64,000 nt of DNA from Calliopum simillimum (taxonomy: Eukaryota; Arthropoda; Insecta; Diptera; Lauxaniidae), in NCBI GenBank assembly GCA_951812925.1, contig OX638371.1:117265124-117329123 (forward strand), read 5' to 3'. Positions 12,258 through 23,206 of the stretch are shown one piece after another (positions within the stretch are counted from its first letter, which is position 1; each line of letters begins with the position of its first letter). Under the pieces are notes generated by a model. The model searched no databases. It had not been told where the DNA came from and saw nothing but the letters and a program-made list of their open reading frames with translations. The position numbers and the translations under genes were made by a program.

Positions 12258-13624
12258 CAGTCATAGGCAAATCTATTTTGACAAAAAAAATTCTATGTAT
12301 TTTAGATTCTTATACGATATAAATTTACATATCAAGAAAAGCAGCTTAATATATAAGTTCTATAGATTTTTAAATATTCACTCTTTAGTAATAAAAATAA
12401 TGAGCGAAATGTAAAAATGTAAGGTGGCATAAGTGTTTTGACATCACCTTTCAAATAATCACTGTTTTTCTGCAAAAATTGCGAATCGAACGATTGAAAC
12501 TTATTTCGGTTACTTGGAGTGTGCTGAACTAAAAAAAGTAAATCAAAAAACTTTAACCAGTGCAGTATTGCCGTTTTCGAAAAAAAAAAACTATTTTTCT
12601 AGGTATGACTTCACTTAAACTAATCTCTAGAGAGAACGGCTAGTTCTATTTCAATTAAGGATTAAATTCTAAAAAGCCAATTAAATTATGTTTCTAACGA
12701 TGCATTATTTATTGGAATCGGCCAAAAAATTGTTGAATTATAGCGGTTGAAAATTAAAGTTTTGATTTGTAGCCTCATTTCCGCTTAGTTTTTCTGAACT
12801 CGTTTTTTGAAAAAGTTTAAAATTTAAAGCTGTATTAAAAGCCCATTTTATTACAAAAATTTTGAGGCCCTATAAACTGAAATCGAATAAAAATTGACAG
12901 ATTTTTCGGCTTTTACTTGAATGAACCTACGCTTAAATTTTATAAAATTTTCCACCCTTGTATTTTGCTTGTTGTTTGTATGCAGTTTTTGCGCTTTAAA
13001 TTTTTGGTGGTAATTCATTCACTTAAAATTAGTTCAGAAAAACTTTGCGAAAATGAGGCTACAAATCAAAACTTTAATTTTCAACCGCTATAACTCAACA
13101 ATTTTTTGGCCGATTCCAATAAGTAATACATCGTTAGAAACATAATTTAATTGGCTTTTTAGAATTCAATCCTTAATTGAAATCGAACTAGCCGTTCTCT
13201 CTAGAGATAAGTTTAAGTGAAGTCATACCTAGAAAAACATTTTTTTTTTTTTTTTTTTTTTTTTGAAAATGGCAGAACTGCACTGGTAAAAGGTTTTTGT
13301 TTTACTTTTTTTAGTTTAGCACACTCCAAGCAACCGAAATAAGTTTCAATCGTTCGATTCGCAATTTTTGCTGAAAAACAGTGATTATTTGTAAGGTGAT
13401 GTCAAAACACTTATGGCACCTTACATTTTTACATTTCGTTCATTATTTTTTTATTAAAGAGTGAATATTTAAAAATGTATGTTATTTACAAATGAAACTA
13501 TGTATAGAACTTATATGTTCGGCTGCTTTTCTTGATATGTAAATATATATCGAATAAGAATCTAAAATACACAGCATTTTTTTTTTTTTTTTTTTTTTTG
13601 TCAAAATTGATTTGCCTATGACTG
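12258..13624. mobile_element. Foldback TIR element, 1.37 kb, TA target
   Basis: It starts CAGTCATAGGCAAATC and ends GATTTGCCTATGACTG, with TA on both flanks (12256-12257 and 13625-13626). The left arm (12258 to about 12842) and right arm (about 13000-13624) are near-perfect reverse complements over about 600 bp, including ACTAGCCGTTCTCTCTAGAG. The loop is about 150 bp. There is no transposase frame, so it is non-autonomous. TA targeting points to Tc1/mariner. Confidence 0.8.
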
Positions 13625-13626
13625 TA

Positions 13627-14087
13627 TGTGATACTGCACAAGAAAAGTGACTTTAGCTTCACTGACAAAATTTCACAGTTCAGCTAAACATTTTATCGGT
13701 TTTCAGTTTAAAACGGAATTCAGTTCTTAGACATGTTCTGAACATTTTATAATTGATTTGAGATCGATTATCAAAATTACCAAACCCTTACCTTAGCTCT
13801 GTAAAGTATGAAAAACTTTCAACTTCAATATCTACAAACTTGAGCTTTACGATTCAAAATGTCAGAAATCAGTCAATTTTTAGAATTTTCCAATTAGACC
13901 AATTTAAATTATGTATTAATAAAATCTATACATAGCTGCATGCATAGCTAGAATATTGTTTGGTGCACGAGATATTTGTTGACGTTGCCATCAGATTTTC
14001 GTACATACATTGGAATTAGGTCTGACATTATTTTCCCTCTTAATTTATACACATACATCAAATTCCTTATGTAATTTAAAATGACAA
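13627..14087. other. AT-rich intergenic stretch
   Basis: Between two mobile elements. No open frame, splice-linked exon or repeat could be recognised. Confidence 0.3.
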
Positions 14088-14751
14088 TCACCCTTCTCAT
14101 CTAATTCTACTTATTGGAACTAAATCGAATATAGATTTTGCTATCATATACAGTGAGAAGCAAAAACTGTCAACATGTTTGCTATTTTCGACATAGTAGT
14201 GCGAAGTGCGAACTCACACAAGGGGCACGGGCACGTAGGGCACGTCAAATTTGTAGGCAAACGGATGGAAATGAAACCACCACTTTCCTCCGCTAACCTC
14301 GAAATCCTGACCATTTAGAGGGATTCTGTGGTCAGTTTTGGACTCAGCACAACGAAATCTATTAGAATCGTTTTTTTAAACTAGGAAAAATTTACGTTCC
14401 AGGTCTGTGCACATCAGTTATAGTGGTCAAAACTGTCAGCATGTTTTCGAAATGGATTTTTGTTCATTATTTTTTTATGGTGCGAAGGTCGGCGTTTGGA
14501 TTATATTTCTTGCTGGTCATGAAATCAGAACGGACGCTATAGCAGTACAGTACAGTTTTTGTTTCTCACTGTATTTTGATATCCAGAATCGAAATCGAAA
14601 ATTTTTCCAATCAGAATCGAATTAGATGATTAGGCTAATTCAGTTTTATATGGAAAAATTTTCAAGTTCGATTCTGGATATCAAAATATATGATAGCAAA
14701 ATTTCGATTCTATTTAGTTCCAATCGAAATCGAAGTAGATGATAAGGGTGA
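14088..14751. mobile_element. Second copy of the TTCACCC element, interrupted
   Basis: It starts TCACCCTTCTCAT and ends GATGATAAGGGTGAA, matching the 225-bp copy at 10204-10428 along its length. It is interrupted at ATCATA|TA by another element (14151-14571). The interrupted copy is internally palindromic around 14635. Confidence 0.65.
14151..14571. mobile_element. 421-bp Tc1/mariner-type MITE nested in another MITE
   Basis: Ends are CAGTGAGAAGCAAAAACTGT and its reverse complement ACAGTTTTTGTTTCTCACTG. TA flanks both sides (14149-14150, 14572-14573). The sibling at 10204 has the same site with a single TA, so the duplication is directly verified. A subterminal repeat of the end (AAACTGTCAGCATG near 14430) recalls the double sites of some Tc1-like elements. 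No transposase frame remains. Confidence 0.75.
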
Positions 14752-15823
14752 ATACTTTATTCATTAAAATTTTACTTTAAAAGTATTTATAACTACATTT
14801 AATATTATTATATGTATGCATTATATTTAACAAATATAATACATTTCTAAACTAGGTATAGTTTTATGGCTGCATTGTCGCATTTCATACAAATATTATT
14901 TGTAAATAAGATACATGTCGTAATTTACAGACTCTTAATTATGTTAACGAAATACTTTATAAAGTTAAGTTTAATTAAGTAACGCATAATTATGTAAACT
15001 AATTAAAATTGTTTTACAAAACAGATTTAATTTTAAGCAAAAATAAAATTTTAACAAGGAAAACGGTCGACTTTAATAGAGACTATATTAAAAATTACAC
15101 AACGAAATAAAAGTTTAAGTGCCGAAAGGAAGTTTGTATTTCAGGGCCGTAACCAGGGGGCCCGGCCTCCCACAAATTTTGCTTGCCACCCTACAGTTTT
15201 TGAGAAATGTGTAAAAAATGTGTTACATATATGAGTGTATTATATTAAATGATTCGAAATTCAGTTTTGTAGAGATACACGTTAAAATCAAAATAACAAT
15301 GATTTGTAAATTACAATTACATCTCAAGAGTTTTTTTTTTTTAAGATAAAAGAATTATCATTTTTGCAATTCGAAGTTTCTTTTGATAGGTTTCACGAGT
15401 GGTATTCAAATTTCAGTTTTTTTTGTTTTTTTAGTGAATAAGTGACGAAAAAGAATAAGAATAAGTGGAACGTATTATAATAAGCACATTGTTACATTCC
15501 TCTTACAAATTAAATCGAAAATATTGTCAGAGTAATTGCACTTTTCGTTCTCTTCTACTGTCAAATTTTTGAAAAATATCATATGTTCTCGAATTTTGTT
15601 ATGATTTATCGTTTCTTTGAACCCTGTGCCCACCCTAGGATATACTTCTAGTTACGGCTCTGTTGTATTTACGTAATATGGGGCATTCCACACCGAACCT
15701 CCACCATTTTGCTTATGCGTCGTCGATTTTTATTTCTATTAATTATTTTTTCATTAAGATTGAAGATGCAAAAGCAAAATGTTTTAACATTTGGCGTGTC
15801 CCATATTCAGTTTTTCAACCACT
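14752..15823. other. AT-rich intergenic stretch, 3' flank of arrestin-domain gene
   Basis: About 1.07 kb with no supportable gene. A minus-strand AATAAA (tttatt at 15729-15734) lies about 90 bases past the arrestin-domain stop and could be its poly(A) signal. A GGGGGCCCGGCCTCCC patch near 15160 looks like a transposon relic but could not be bounded. Confidence 0.35.
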
Positions 15824-17001
15824 CTAATTCGACTCCGGCTTCTCATGTAGCCACGGCCGGAATATTGGTAATGTCGAAGGATAATGAGTATCTGGTTTTA
15901 AAACCGAATCTGGCCATGTATTAGAAACATCGTTGGCATTATTACGGAATGGATAAGTTGCGAGCACAATCGGCAACTGTAATTTAATCTCTTTCTCCAA
16001 TGATTTTGGTTCAATAACAAAGAATACATCGTAGGAAATCTTTATAAGATGACAGCCGCGTAAATTCGTTGGTGGTAAAGGTGGCACATATAAACTATCG
16101 TTTTGCCATTCATCTTTACCACCCGGACGTATTTTTCCACGTACTAAAACAGCTAGAGCTCGTTTTTCTGTTTGCACTACTTTTCCACGTGCCAAATACT
16201 CAATTGTCTGTAAATAAATGCAATTTTTCAATAGGTACTAACTTAAATCGCTTAAGTTTCATGGTAATTTTAACGTACCTCTGTCAGTGATGCCTTAGTG
16301 CGTTTGATTGTTACATTGCTATAGTTGGAAATAAAAGCGGTAATGATAATGCTTTCCCCAGGCACATAACCACCACGATCCAGTGCCACTCGACATTTAA
16401 CTTGACCTCCACCCACACACGCCACACCAAGTTTGTGTTCCACCTCGCATGTAAAAGGTTGCTAATTTAAACAAAAAAAAAAAAAAACATTTAAAACGTA
16501 CAAGTTTATATGCATATATTGGTAAAATTAAATATGGTAACATACCGAAAGTATGGGCTTCTCGAAATTCAGGTCGATTGGATTCATTACAATAAAGACC
16601 TGATGATTTTTATGTATAAGTCCATTTGGCTCACGAAGCGCAGCCTTACAATAGTATTGTATCCAACCGTAACGGCCTAAAAACGTTGATGGCAAGCCCA
16701 CAGGTAAACCAAGTTTAAATGGAAAACTATGTATTCCTGGCGAAAGCACTGACGGCCCTTGATCTATATCACCTAAAAGGCGCATACGGAAATCAATATA
16801 GTTCTCTTTGTCATATGTACGTTCTTGACGTGCAGAACCTGCACGCACCACGCCTTCGCCCACCACATGAAAATGTAGCCCCAAAGCGGGTGTATCATCC
16901 TGCAGTTCTAGTAGTACACGTCCCGATAAGAACTGCCCCGGAAAATACAGTAGCGATGTGTTGTCGAAAATTATAAGGAATTTAAGTAGCTTGCGTGGCA
17001 T
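15824..17001 (-). CDS. Arrestin domain-containing protein (alpha-arrestin), 3 exons
   Basis: Alpha-arrestins act as adaptors in sorting of membrane proteins. Exons 16546-17001, 16279-16461 and 15824-16207 (all phase 0) give 340 aa. The N-terminal arrestin fold begins MPRKLLKFLIIFDNTSLLYF, then PGQFLSGRVLLEL; residues 85-150 contain SFPFKLGLPVGLPSTFLGRY then GWIQYYCKAALREP, typical of the family. The C-terminal arrestin fold spans exons 2-3 (CRVALDRGGYVPGESIIITA; PPLPPTNLRGCHLIKISYDV). The start at 17001 aligns with the usual family N-terminus. The tail is short (WLHEKPESN), and no PPxY motif for NEDD4-type ligases is seen, unlike many vertebrate ARRDC proteins. Flies have several such genes; which one this is was not determined. 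Confidence 0.88.
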
Positions 17002-17215
17002 CTCCGTCTTATTTGTTGATCCGAGTAAGTTATATAGGCATGGTTGATATCTTTTTAACTCTAGTATATTTTATCACATTTGTGGATAGATCTAGAAAAG
17101 GGATACAATAATTTTTGGAGGAATAAAGCTGCACGCAATCAACACTATTCACTACAGAAGTCTTTTGAAGCTGTCTAATTAATGGAGTTGTCCTGTAACA
17201 ATTCCATACATATTA

Positions 17216-17775
17216 CAATTGAGGCGTTGCGTGCAATAACGCCATAAGTCGAAGAATGGCTAATCGAGATAGTTCAATTTAATGTTTCTAAATGCTGTAC
17301 AAAGAACAAAACATAATTTAAGCCTTGGAAAACAAATTTGTTCAATTAATAATAACAAAATGAGTAAATGATTACCCCTAACACATAAAACTTATGCATA
17401 TTGACAGAATTATCGAAGAACGAAAATTTAAATTATAGGGCGTTATTGCATAAATCCATTTGACTATCACTGGAGTAACGTTAGCATATTGTTTGGGAAA
17501 CCGGCAAAACTGCTCCGATTTTAATTTTTTTTTTTTAAATTACGGAAATAAAAAATATTTTCAAATTATAGTTTTATAAAATGCAGGCAATTTGCATCTC
17601 AATTTGCTCATGGTAAATATTTTTATTTTTCCTCAAGACCAAGGTGCCTGACGAAAAAAGTGTATAAGGCATTAATGTATTAAGTACACATATATTTGAG
17701 GAACCAAACTCTTCAAAAATGCAATGGGCGCAAAAACGCCCTATGCCGACGTTATTGGACGCAACGTCTCAATTG
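17216..17775. mobile_element. TIR element with GGCGTTATT-type ends
   Basis: Starts CAATTGAGGCGTTGCGTGCA and ends with the near reverse complement TTGGACGCAACGTCTCAATTG. It is about 560 bp and noncoding, with further GGCGTTATTGCAT motifs inside (about 17440). It lies upstream of the arrestin-domain gene's start. The target duplication was not resolved. Confidence 0.6.
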
Positions 17776-17849
17776 GCCTTAACTCCAAGGAAATTTGATT
17801 GAACGCGGTTGGAGCTAAATCACGTTTGTACTCATGCCTTATTAGTCTA

Positions 17850-20800
17850 AGATACGAATAAGGAGAGATTTGCACCCATCTGTTTAATGGATGAAACCTA
17901 TTTTTTATGAAAGTAAATACATATTGTGAGTGGGTTGCCTAAAAAATCCTGGCAAGGCTATGGTTCCTTCCATATTGAAAAGTGCATCTTTTTCAAAAAA
18001 ATGCACTCATCTGTTTAATGAAAACATTATATATCATTCGAAAGTTTAGAGCCTCTACAATATGTTAAAGTAAGGTTGCCTATTTTTTTCCTGGCAAGGC
18101 ATAGGGTTGCCAGGCTTTAAAAGGTAGGCCAATACCACAAAAGTTTAAAACCTCTACAATATGTTTACGTAGAGTTGCCTATTTTTTTCCTGGCAAGGCA
18201 TAGGGTTGCCAGGCTTTAAAAGGTCAATCATATCATGTGCGACAGAGAGATCCGAGCGAACTATTTGGTTAGGATGTATACTAGAGCGCCAACAAGAAAT
18301 ATGAAATGTGAAAAGTTGAGAATTTGTTTGCATTTCCTGAAATTAGAGGTCAAAAAAATAAGATCTCACAAAAAAATTTGGAATCGGTAGCGGAAAAAAC
18401 CCAGCCGGTTTTCGATCAAAGGTCGAAAAATTTACTAAAAAAAGGCAAGTCGCTTTGACTGCCCGTTACTTCAAAACTGTTAATTTTTTCATAATATTTT
18501 CAAGACAATTTTTGTAGAGCATGACTAAGTCAACATTATCTTCTTAAAAAGTTTTGGTCCAAAAATTAAATTTGTTGTTTCGGTACAAAAACTTCAATTT
18601 TTTAAGAAAATTTTAATGATTTTTTTTCTATTAATTGGTTTTTTGTAATTTTCAAAGGGTGGAATATTTGTTCTGGAATTCCTATATTATAAGGAATTAA
18701 ATATTGATTAATTTAAAAGAAAAATTACTAAAAAATATTAGTTTTTAAGAATTAGAGCACGTTTCAGAGTTAAGAAAAAATTTATTTTTTTATCTTTTTC
18801 TTCATAGTTTTTAATTTGATAAAAAACCATTTTAGTAGTCATATTTCCTTAACTAATTTGGGATTGCTAAATACGAAAATAGCATTTATTTTCGTTTTAG
18901 TGCGTTTTTGGGCTGTTCCAGCAGAGATAATCGAAAATTTCGAATTTCGTGCACGCAGTTCACGAAAAAATTTCAATCAAGTTGTCGCGAACTGCACAAA
19001 GATGTGAAATTGCACCTAAGCATTTATTGAATAAGAAAAAAGTTTTCAAAATCGGTTCATGGCATGGTTTTTAAAATGAGGTCGAAAAACGGTATTTAAA
19101 AAAAAATGACTGCAAACCAAAACCAAAATAGTCATTTAGATGTAGTTATTAATGTTGAATTCGAAATTGGACGCGAAATTGCTGTATCACTTATGGTTTT
19201 TCAGATATCTCACTCCTAATGTTCAAAAAACACGATTTTTGAGGTTGTGTAGAACACGCATAAAATCGTTTTGGTCTGTTTTATTAAATGCGTCATTTAG
19301 TACTGTTTTTCTTCTTCAAAATGAGTTACGGAATTGTCTTGTATGATTTTTTCTTTAAAAAGTTATGACCATTTTAAAATAACATTATAAAAGATATATT
19401 GTAGTAATATGGCAATTGCTTTAGAGAATCCATACATGATTTTTAACTTTCATAGTGTCATTTAAAAATGATCATAACTTTTTGAAAAAAAGTCGCACAA
19501 ACCCATTTCATAGCTTACTATAAAGGCAAAAAGCAGTTCTAAATGATGCATTTAATAAAAACTAGCAATGCATTTTGTTGCATCCAATAAAGCAGCGATT
19601 AAAAGAAAAAAATTAGAATACTCATTTTTTTCCAACATTGAGACCGGCTCCATACCTTAAAACTTAATATTTTTATATAATTTTTTTTTGTTTAATTAAT
19701 CAACATTTAATCCCATGCAATATAAGAATTCCAGAACAAATATTCCGCCCTTTGAAAATTACAAAAAACCAATTTATAGAAAAAGTCATGAACATTTTTT
19801 TAAAAAATTTAAATTTTTGTACCGAAACAGCAACAAATTTAATTTTTGAAACAAAACTTTTTAAGAAGATTATGTTGACCTAGTCATGCTCCACAAAAGT
19901 TGTCCTGAACATATTATGAAAAAATGAATAGTTTTGAAGTATCGGGCAGTCAAAGCGACTTGCCTTTTTTTAGTCAATTTTTCGACCTTTGATCGAAAAC
20001 CGGCTGGGTTTTTTCCACTACCGATTCCAAATTTTATTGTGAGATCTTATTTTTTTACCTCTAATTTCAGGAAATGGACGGGGAGCAAACAAATTCTCAA
20101 CTTTGCACATTTCATATCGATACCTTAGAGCGCTATCTCCACATTTTGCGATTTTGAGATTTTTGCAGTTATGGCATCATTGTGGGCTTCTTTACTGTGT
20201 GGAAAACTGTGTGATGTCAAAATACCATTAAAACACCAAAATATTAGATAATTAAGAAAAATTCTATCTCCAAACTGTAATTTTTTCAAGAGCGCTACTG
20301 TCCTATCTCCACTGAATATTCAAATGAGTCATATGTTAAAAAAAAAATTCTTCGTTTTTTCGCGTTTTCTTCGCGTTTCATGACTTTTTGCGACATTTTG
20401 GTGAACAAATTTGGTTACACCCAAGGCTCCACTCTTGTTTGTTGGAACCAAAAATTAAAAAAAAAAAAAAAAAAATTCGTTTTTTTCGTGTTTTCTACGC
20501 GTTTCATGATTTTTTACGACATTTTAGTGGAAAAAATTCAAAAAATGTACTAAATACGTCGTTTTTTTGAATAGTAGTGGAATTTTATGTAAGGGCAAAA
20601 GTAATGACATACTATAACTTGGATGGGATTTCGTTAAAAATTAATAAAATTGGCTAAAAACATTAAATTATGTTAAAATATACCATGGGTAAAATTATTG
20701 CATTTATCGTTATATCAAAATAGCAGCCAATCCTAAATAACCACTGTTTGAAATCTTCTTTTTGCATTTCCCAACAATTGGAAAAATGAAGATAGGACTA

Positions 20801-21621
20801 TAGCGCTCCAAGGTATCGATATATCTTGTGGGCGCTCTAGTATACATCCTAACCAAATAGTTCGCTCGGATCTCTCTGTCGCACATATTCATTCGTACCA
20901 ATATTTCATTTCTTAAAGCTCGGCGACCCTGGCTTAAAATAGGTTTTTCACAAGCAACCCTGTATCACCGTGTTCGCAATGAAATTATCTTTATTTTAAC
21001 ACTAAATTTATTTATTAAACAGATGAGTGCAAATTTGTGGTATTGACCGACCTTTTAAAGCCTGGCAACCCTATGCCTTGCCAGGAAAAAAATAGGCAAC
21101 TCTACGTAAACACATTGTAGAGGCTTTAAACTTTCGATTGGTATATAATTTTTTCATTAAACACATTTTTTTAAAACACATAGTGCAAATTTGTGGTATT
21201 GGCCTACCTTTTAAAGCCTGGCAACCCTATGCCTTGCGAGGAAAAAAAAAGCCAACCCTACTTTAACATATTGTAGAGGCTCTAAGCTTTCGAATGGTAT
21301 ATAATTTTTTCATTAAACAGATGAGTGCAAATTTGTGGTTTTGGCCGACCTTTTAAAGCCTGGCAACCCTATGCCTTGCCAGGAAAAAATAGGCAACCCT
21401 ACTTTAACATATTGTAGAGGCTCTAAACTTTCGAATGGTATATAATTTTTTCATTAAACAGATGAGTGCATTTTTTGAAAAAAATGCACTTTTCAACATG
21501 GAATGAACCATAGCCTTGCCTTGCAACCCACTCACAATATGTTTCTAAACGTATTTACTTTCATAAAAAATAGGTTTCATCCATTAAACAGATGGGTGCA
21601 AATCTCTCCTTATTCGTATCT
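17850..21621. mobile_element. 3.8 kb foldback element with subterminal repeats
   Basis: Left end AGATACGAATAAGGAGAGAT followed by TTGCACCCATCTGTTTAATG; the right end is the reverse complement, ending at 21621. Each arm carries subterminal tandem repeats of about 140-155 bp holding AGCCTGGCAACCCTATGCCT and CTACAATATGTTAAAGTA-like pieces: three units on the right at about 21000-21460, fewer on the left at 18010-18230. The arms rejoin at GACAGAGAGATCCGAGCGAA (about 18243; reverse complement near 20875). The centre holds two further palindromes. No transposase is recognisable. A 129-bp derivative of the same family lies at 43735-43863. Confidence 0.75.
18300..20125. repeat. Inner palindrome within the 3.8 kb foldback
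   Basis: 18300-18750 and about 19670-20125 are reverse complements: GTCGCTTTGACTGCCCGTTA against its partner near 19950, and CAAAGGGTGGAATATTTGTT against its partner near 19740. The centre lies at about 19200. A second, smaller palindrome joins 20105-20160 to 20760-20825 through a TATCGATACCTTAGAGCGC motif. The stretch between, at 20340-20540, repeats a TTTTCGCGTTTTCTTCGCG motif. This nesting suggests insertions into the parent foldback. No gene is seen. Confidence 0.6.
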
Positions 21622-22775
21622 CCTACTATATGTTCATATTATACCGGCAATTGAAGAGATAAGTTGCTCAACATGTTAAGTAAAATCATTGTAGTTTTGA
21701 GATTATCAGCTTTTAAGTTAATAACATTTCCTTGTCTTTAGTTTACTTATTTTCAATTTTCCAGGTGTTATGACGAAATATCGGTCAAAAAATTGGGATT
21801 TCATAGGTTTCCCATTAGAGATGATTTTCCTCATATTGTATGCACAAAGCATGTTCTTCTACTAAAATCTTGCAGAAAGCTGTGTACATAACATGTTCAT
21901 CCACTGAAAACTACCTAATGATATGAGCAGATCCAATGATCCACTCCCTCTACTTTACATAATTCGTCACACCTCTGAATCGGTTTGAGCCAGTTTAATA
22001 AAGTTTGGTATAGATATAAAGGGCATTAGGACAATCAAACTATTCTTACTTATCCCTTTGCTACAGTTATTGGTTGAAGAAACATCGAACTTTCGCTTTT
22101 ATTAATTTTGCACAGAAAAACCGTATATTGTGATTTTTTCATATCAAAGCCCCCCCCCCGTATGCAGGGGCCTGCCTGAGGGCACCATCAACTAATTTTG
22201 ATACCAAAATTTCAGTGCTTCATATCTACACCAAAAGGTAACTCTAAACCCCTGGGAGCAAGGTAGTTTCCGTTCTTAATTTTTGCGATATTTCTTATGT
22301 TCATCTATTCAACACTTCTATTGTAAAAACTGTCCGTTTTTTTTTTTTTTTTCTACAATTAAGTTCTTAGGTGAAACTAGTAAGAGTACTGCCTTTGGCC
22401 AGGCCAAAAATTAAATACACTACTTTGCGGTATTTTCAAAATTTTGCTTTCACTTAGTTTTTGCTCAGATCTTGTACTATCTTTCCATCTTTGCGAAATA
22501 CGGTTTCATTACCTAAAATAACGCTTGCACTATACTGAATCATGTAAATTTTGCCCTCTTTTCCGAGTTCGTATAGTTTTTGTTCAGAGCTTGCACTTAC
22601 TGTTCCTAATATGTGAGTGAAATTTGGTTCAATTATCTCAAAAAACGCTTTCAGAATAACATTTTGAAACTTTTGCTCATATGGTAGGTGCCACGCCCTA
22701 ATGTCCAAGTTCACCTAGTTTTTGCTCAGAGCTTGCTTAGTTTTCCCGTGAAAAATATTTCCACAGACAGACACC
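21622..22775. other. Intergenic stretch with weak repeats
   Basis: No supportable gene. A phrase like GTTTTTGCTCAGAGCTTG recurs (about 22460, 22570, 22720), suggesting a decayed repeat. A C9 run (about 22151) and a T run (about 22338) are present. Confidence 0.3.
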
Positions 22776-22915
22776 CAGCCAGCCAAACAGACCGACATGG
22801 CTATATCGACTCAAGAGGTGGCGCTCATCAAGAATATATATATTTTACTATTCCCGCCACGCCTTCTTCTCTGCGGACGACAAAGTGAATACAATGGGAA
22901 TAGGTTATAAAGAAT
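22776..22915. repeat. Mini-me-like repeat core
   Basis: Contains AGACCGACATGGCTATATCG, then CTCATCAAGAATATATATAT followed by a short spacer and an AATAGG end. This arrangement is well known from dipteran mini-me elements. A second core at about 34930-35115 is split by a hAT-type MITE. Assignment is from memory of the core motif. Confidence 0.5.
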
Positions 22916-22944
22916 CGATCATGTACCATTGGCTGACGATGCAA

Positions 22945-23206
22945 TATCGTCACTCTTAGGCCAGATTCACGAAAGTGAAAATTATTGATTTTTAGTCATT
23001 GCTCATTGAAATTTTTAAAAATATTAAAATTATATAAAAATTCTGCTTTTTTGGCTTATAAACTAAGCATTTGTTGCTAAACTACTTCAGATATCGCTTT
23101 CATGCTTCTGGCATATCTTTATTGAACTATTTTGTAAAAGAAAACCACATTGATCCAAAACTGAAAAATTTGCACTTTCGTGAATCTGGCTTAAGAGTGA
23201 CGATAT
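22945..23206. mobile_element. 262-bp TIR element
   Basis: ATATCGTCACTCTTAGGCCA followed by GATTCACGAAAGTG at the left matches the reverse complement CACTTTCGTGAATCTGGCTT then AAGAGTGACGATAT at the right. The interior is AT-rich and noncoding. Target duplication not resolved. Confidence 0.65.

Noticed and set aside
22454..22714. Minus-strand open frame of 86 codons
   Set aside because: Composition is like the surrounding AT-rich repeat DNA, it contains the recurring GTTTTTGCTCAGAGCTTG phrase, and no family resemblance or splice partner was seen.
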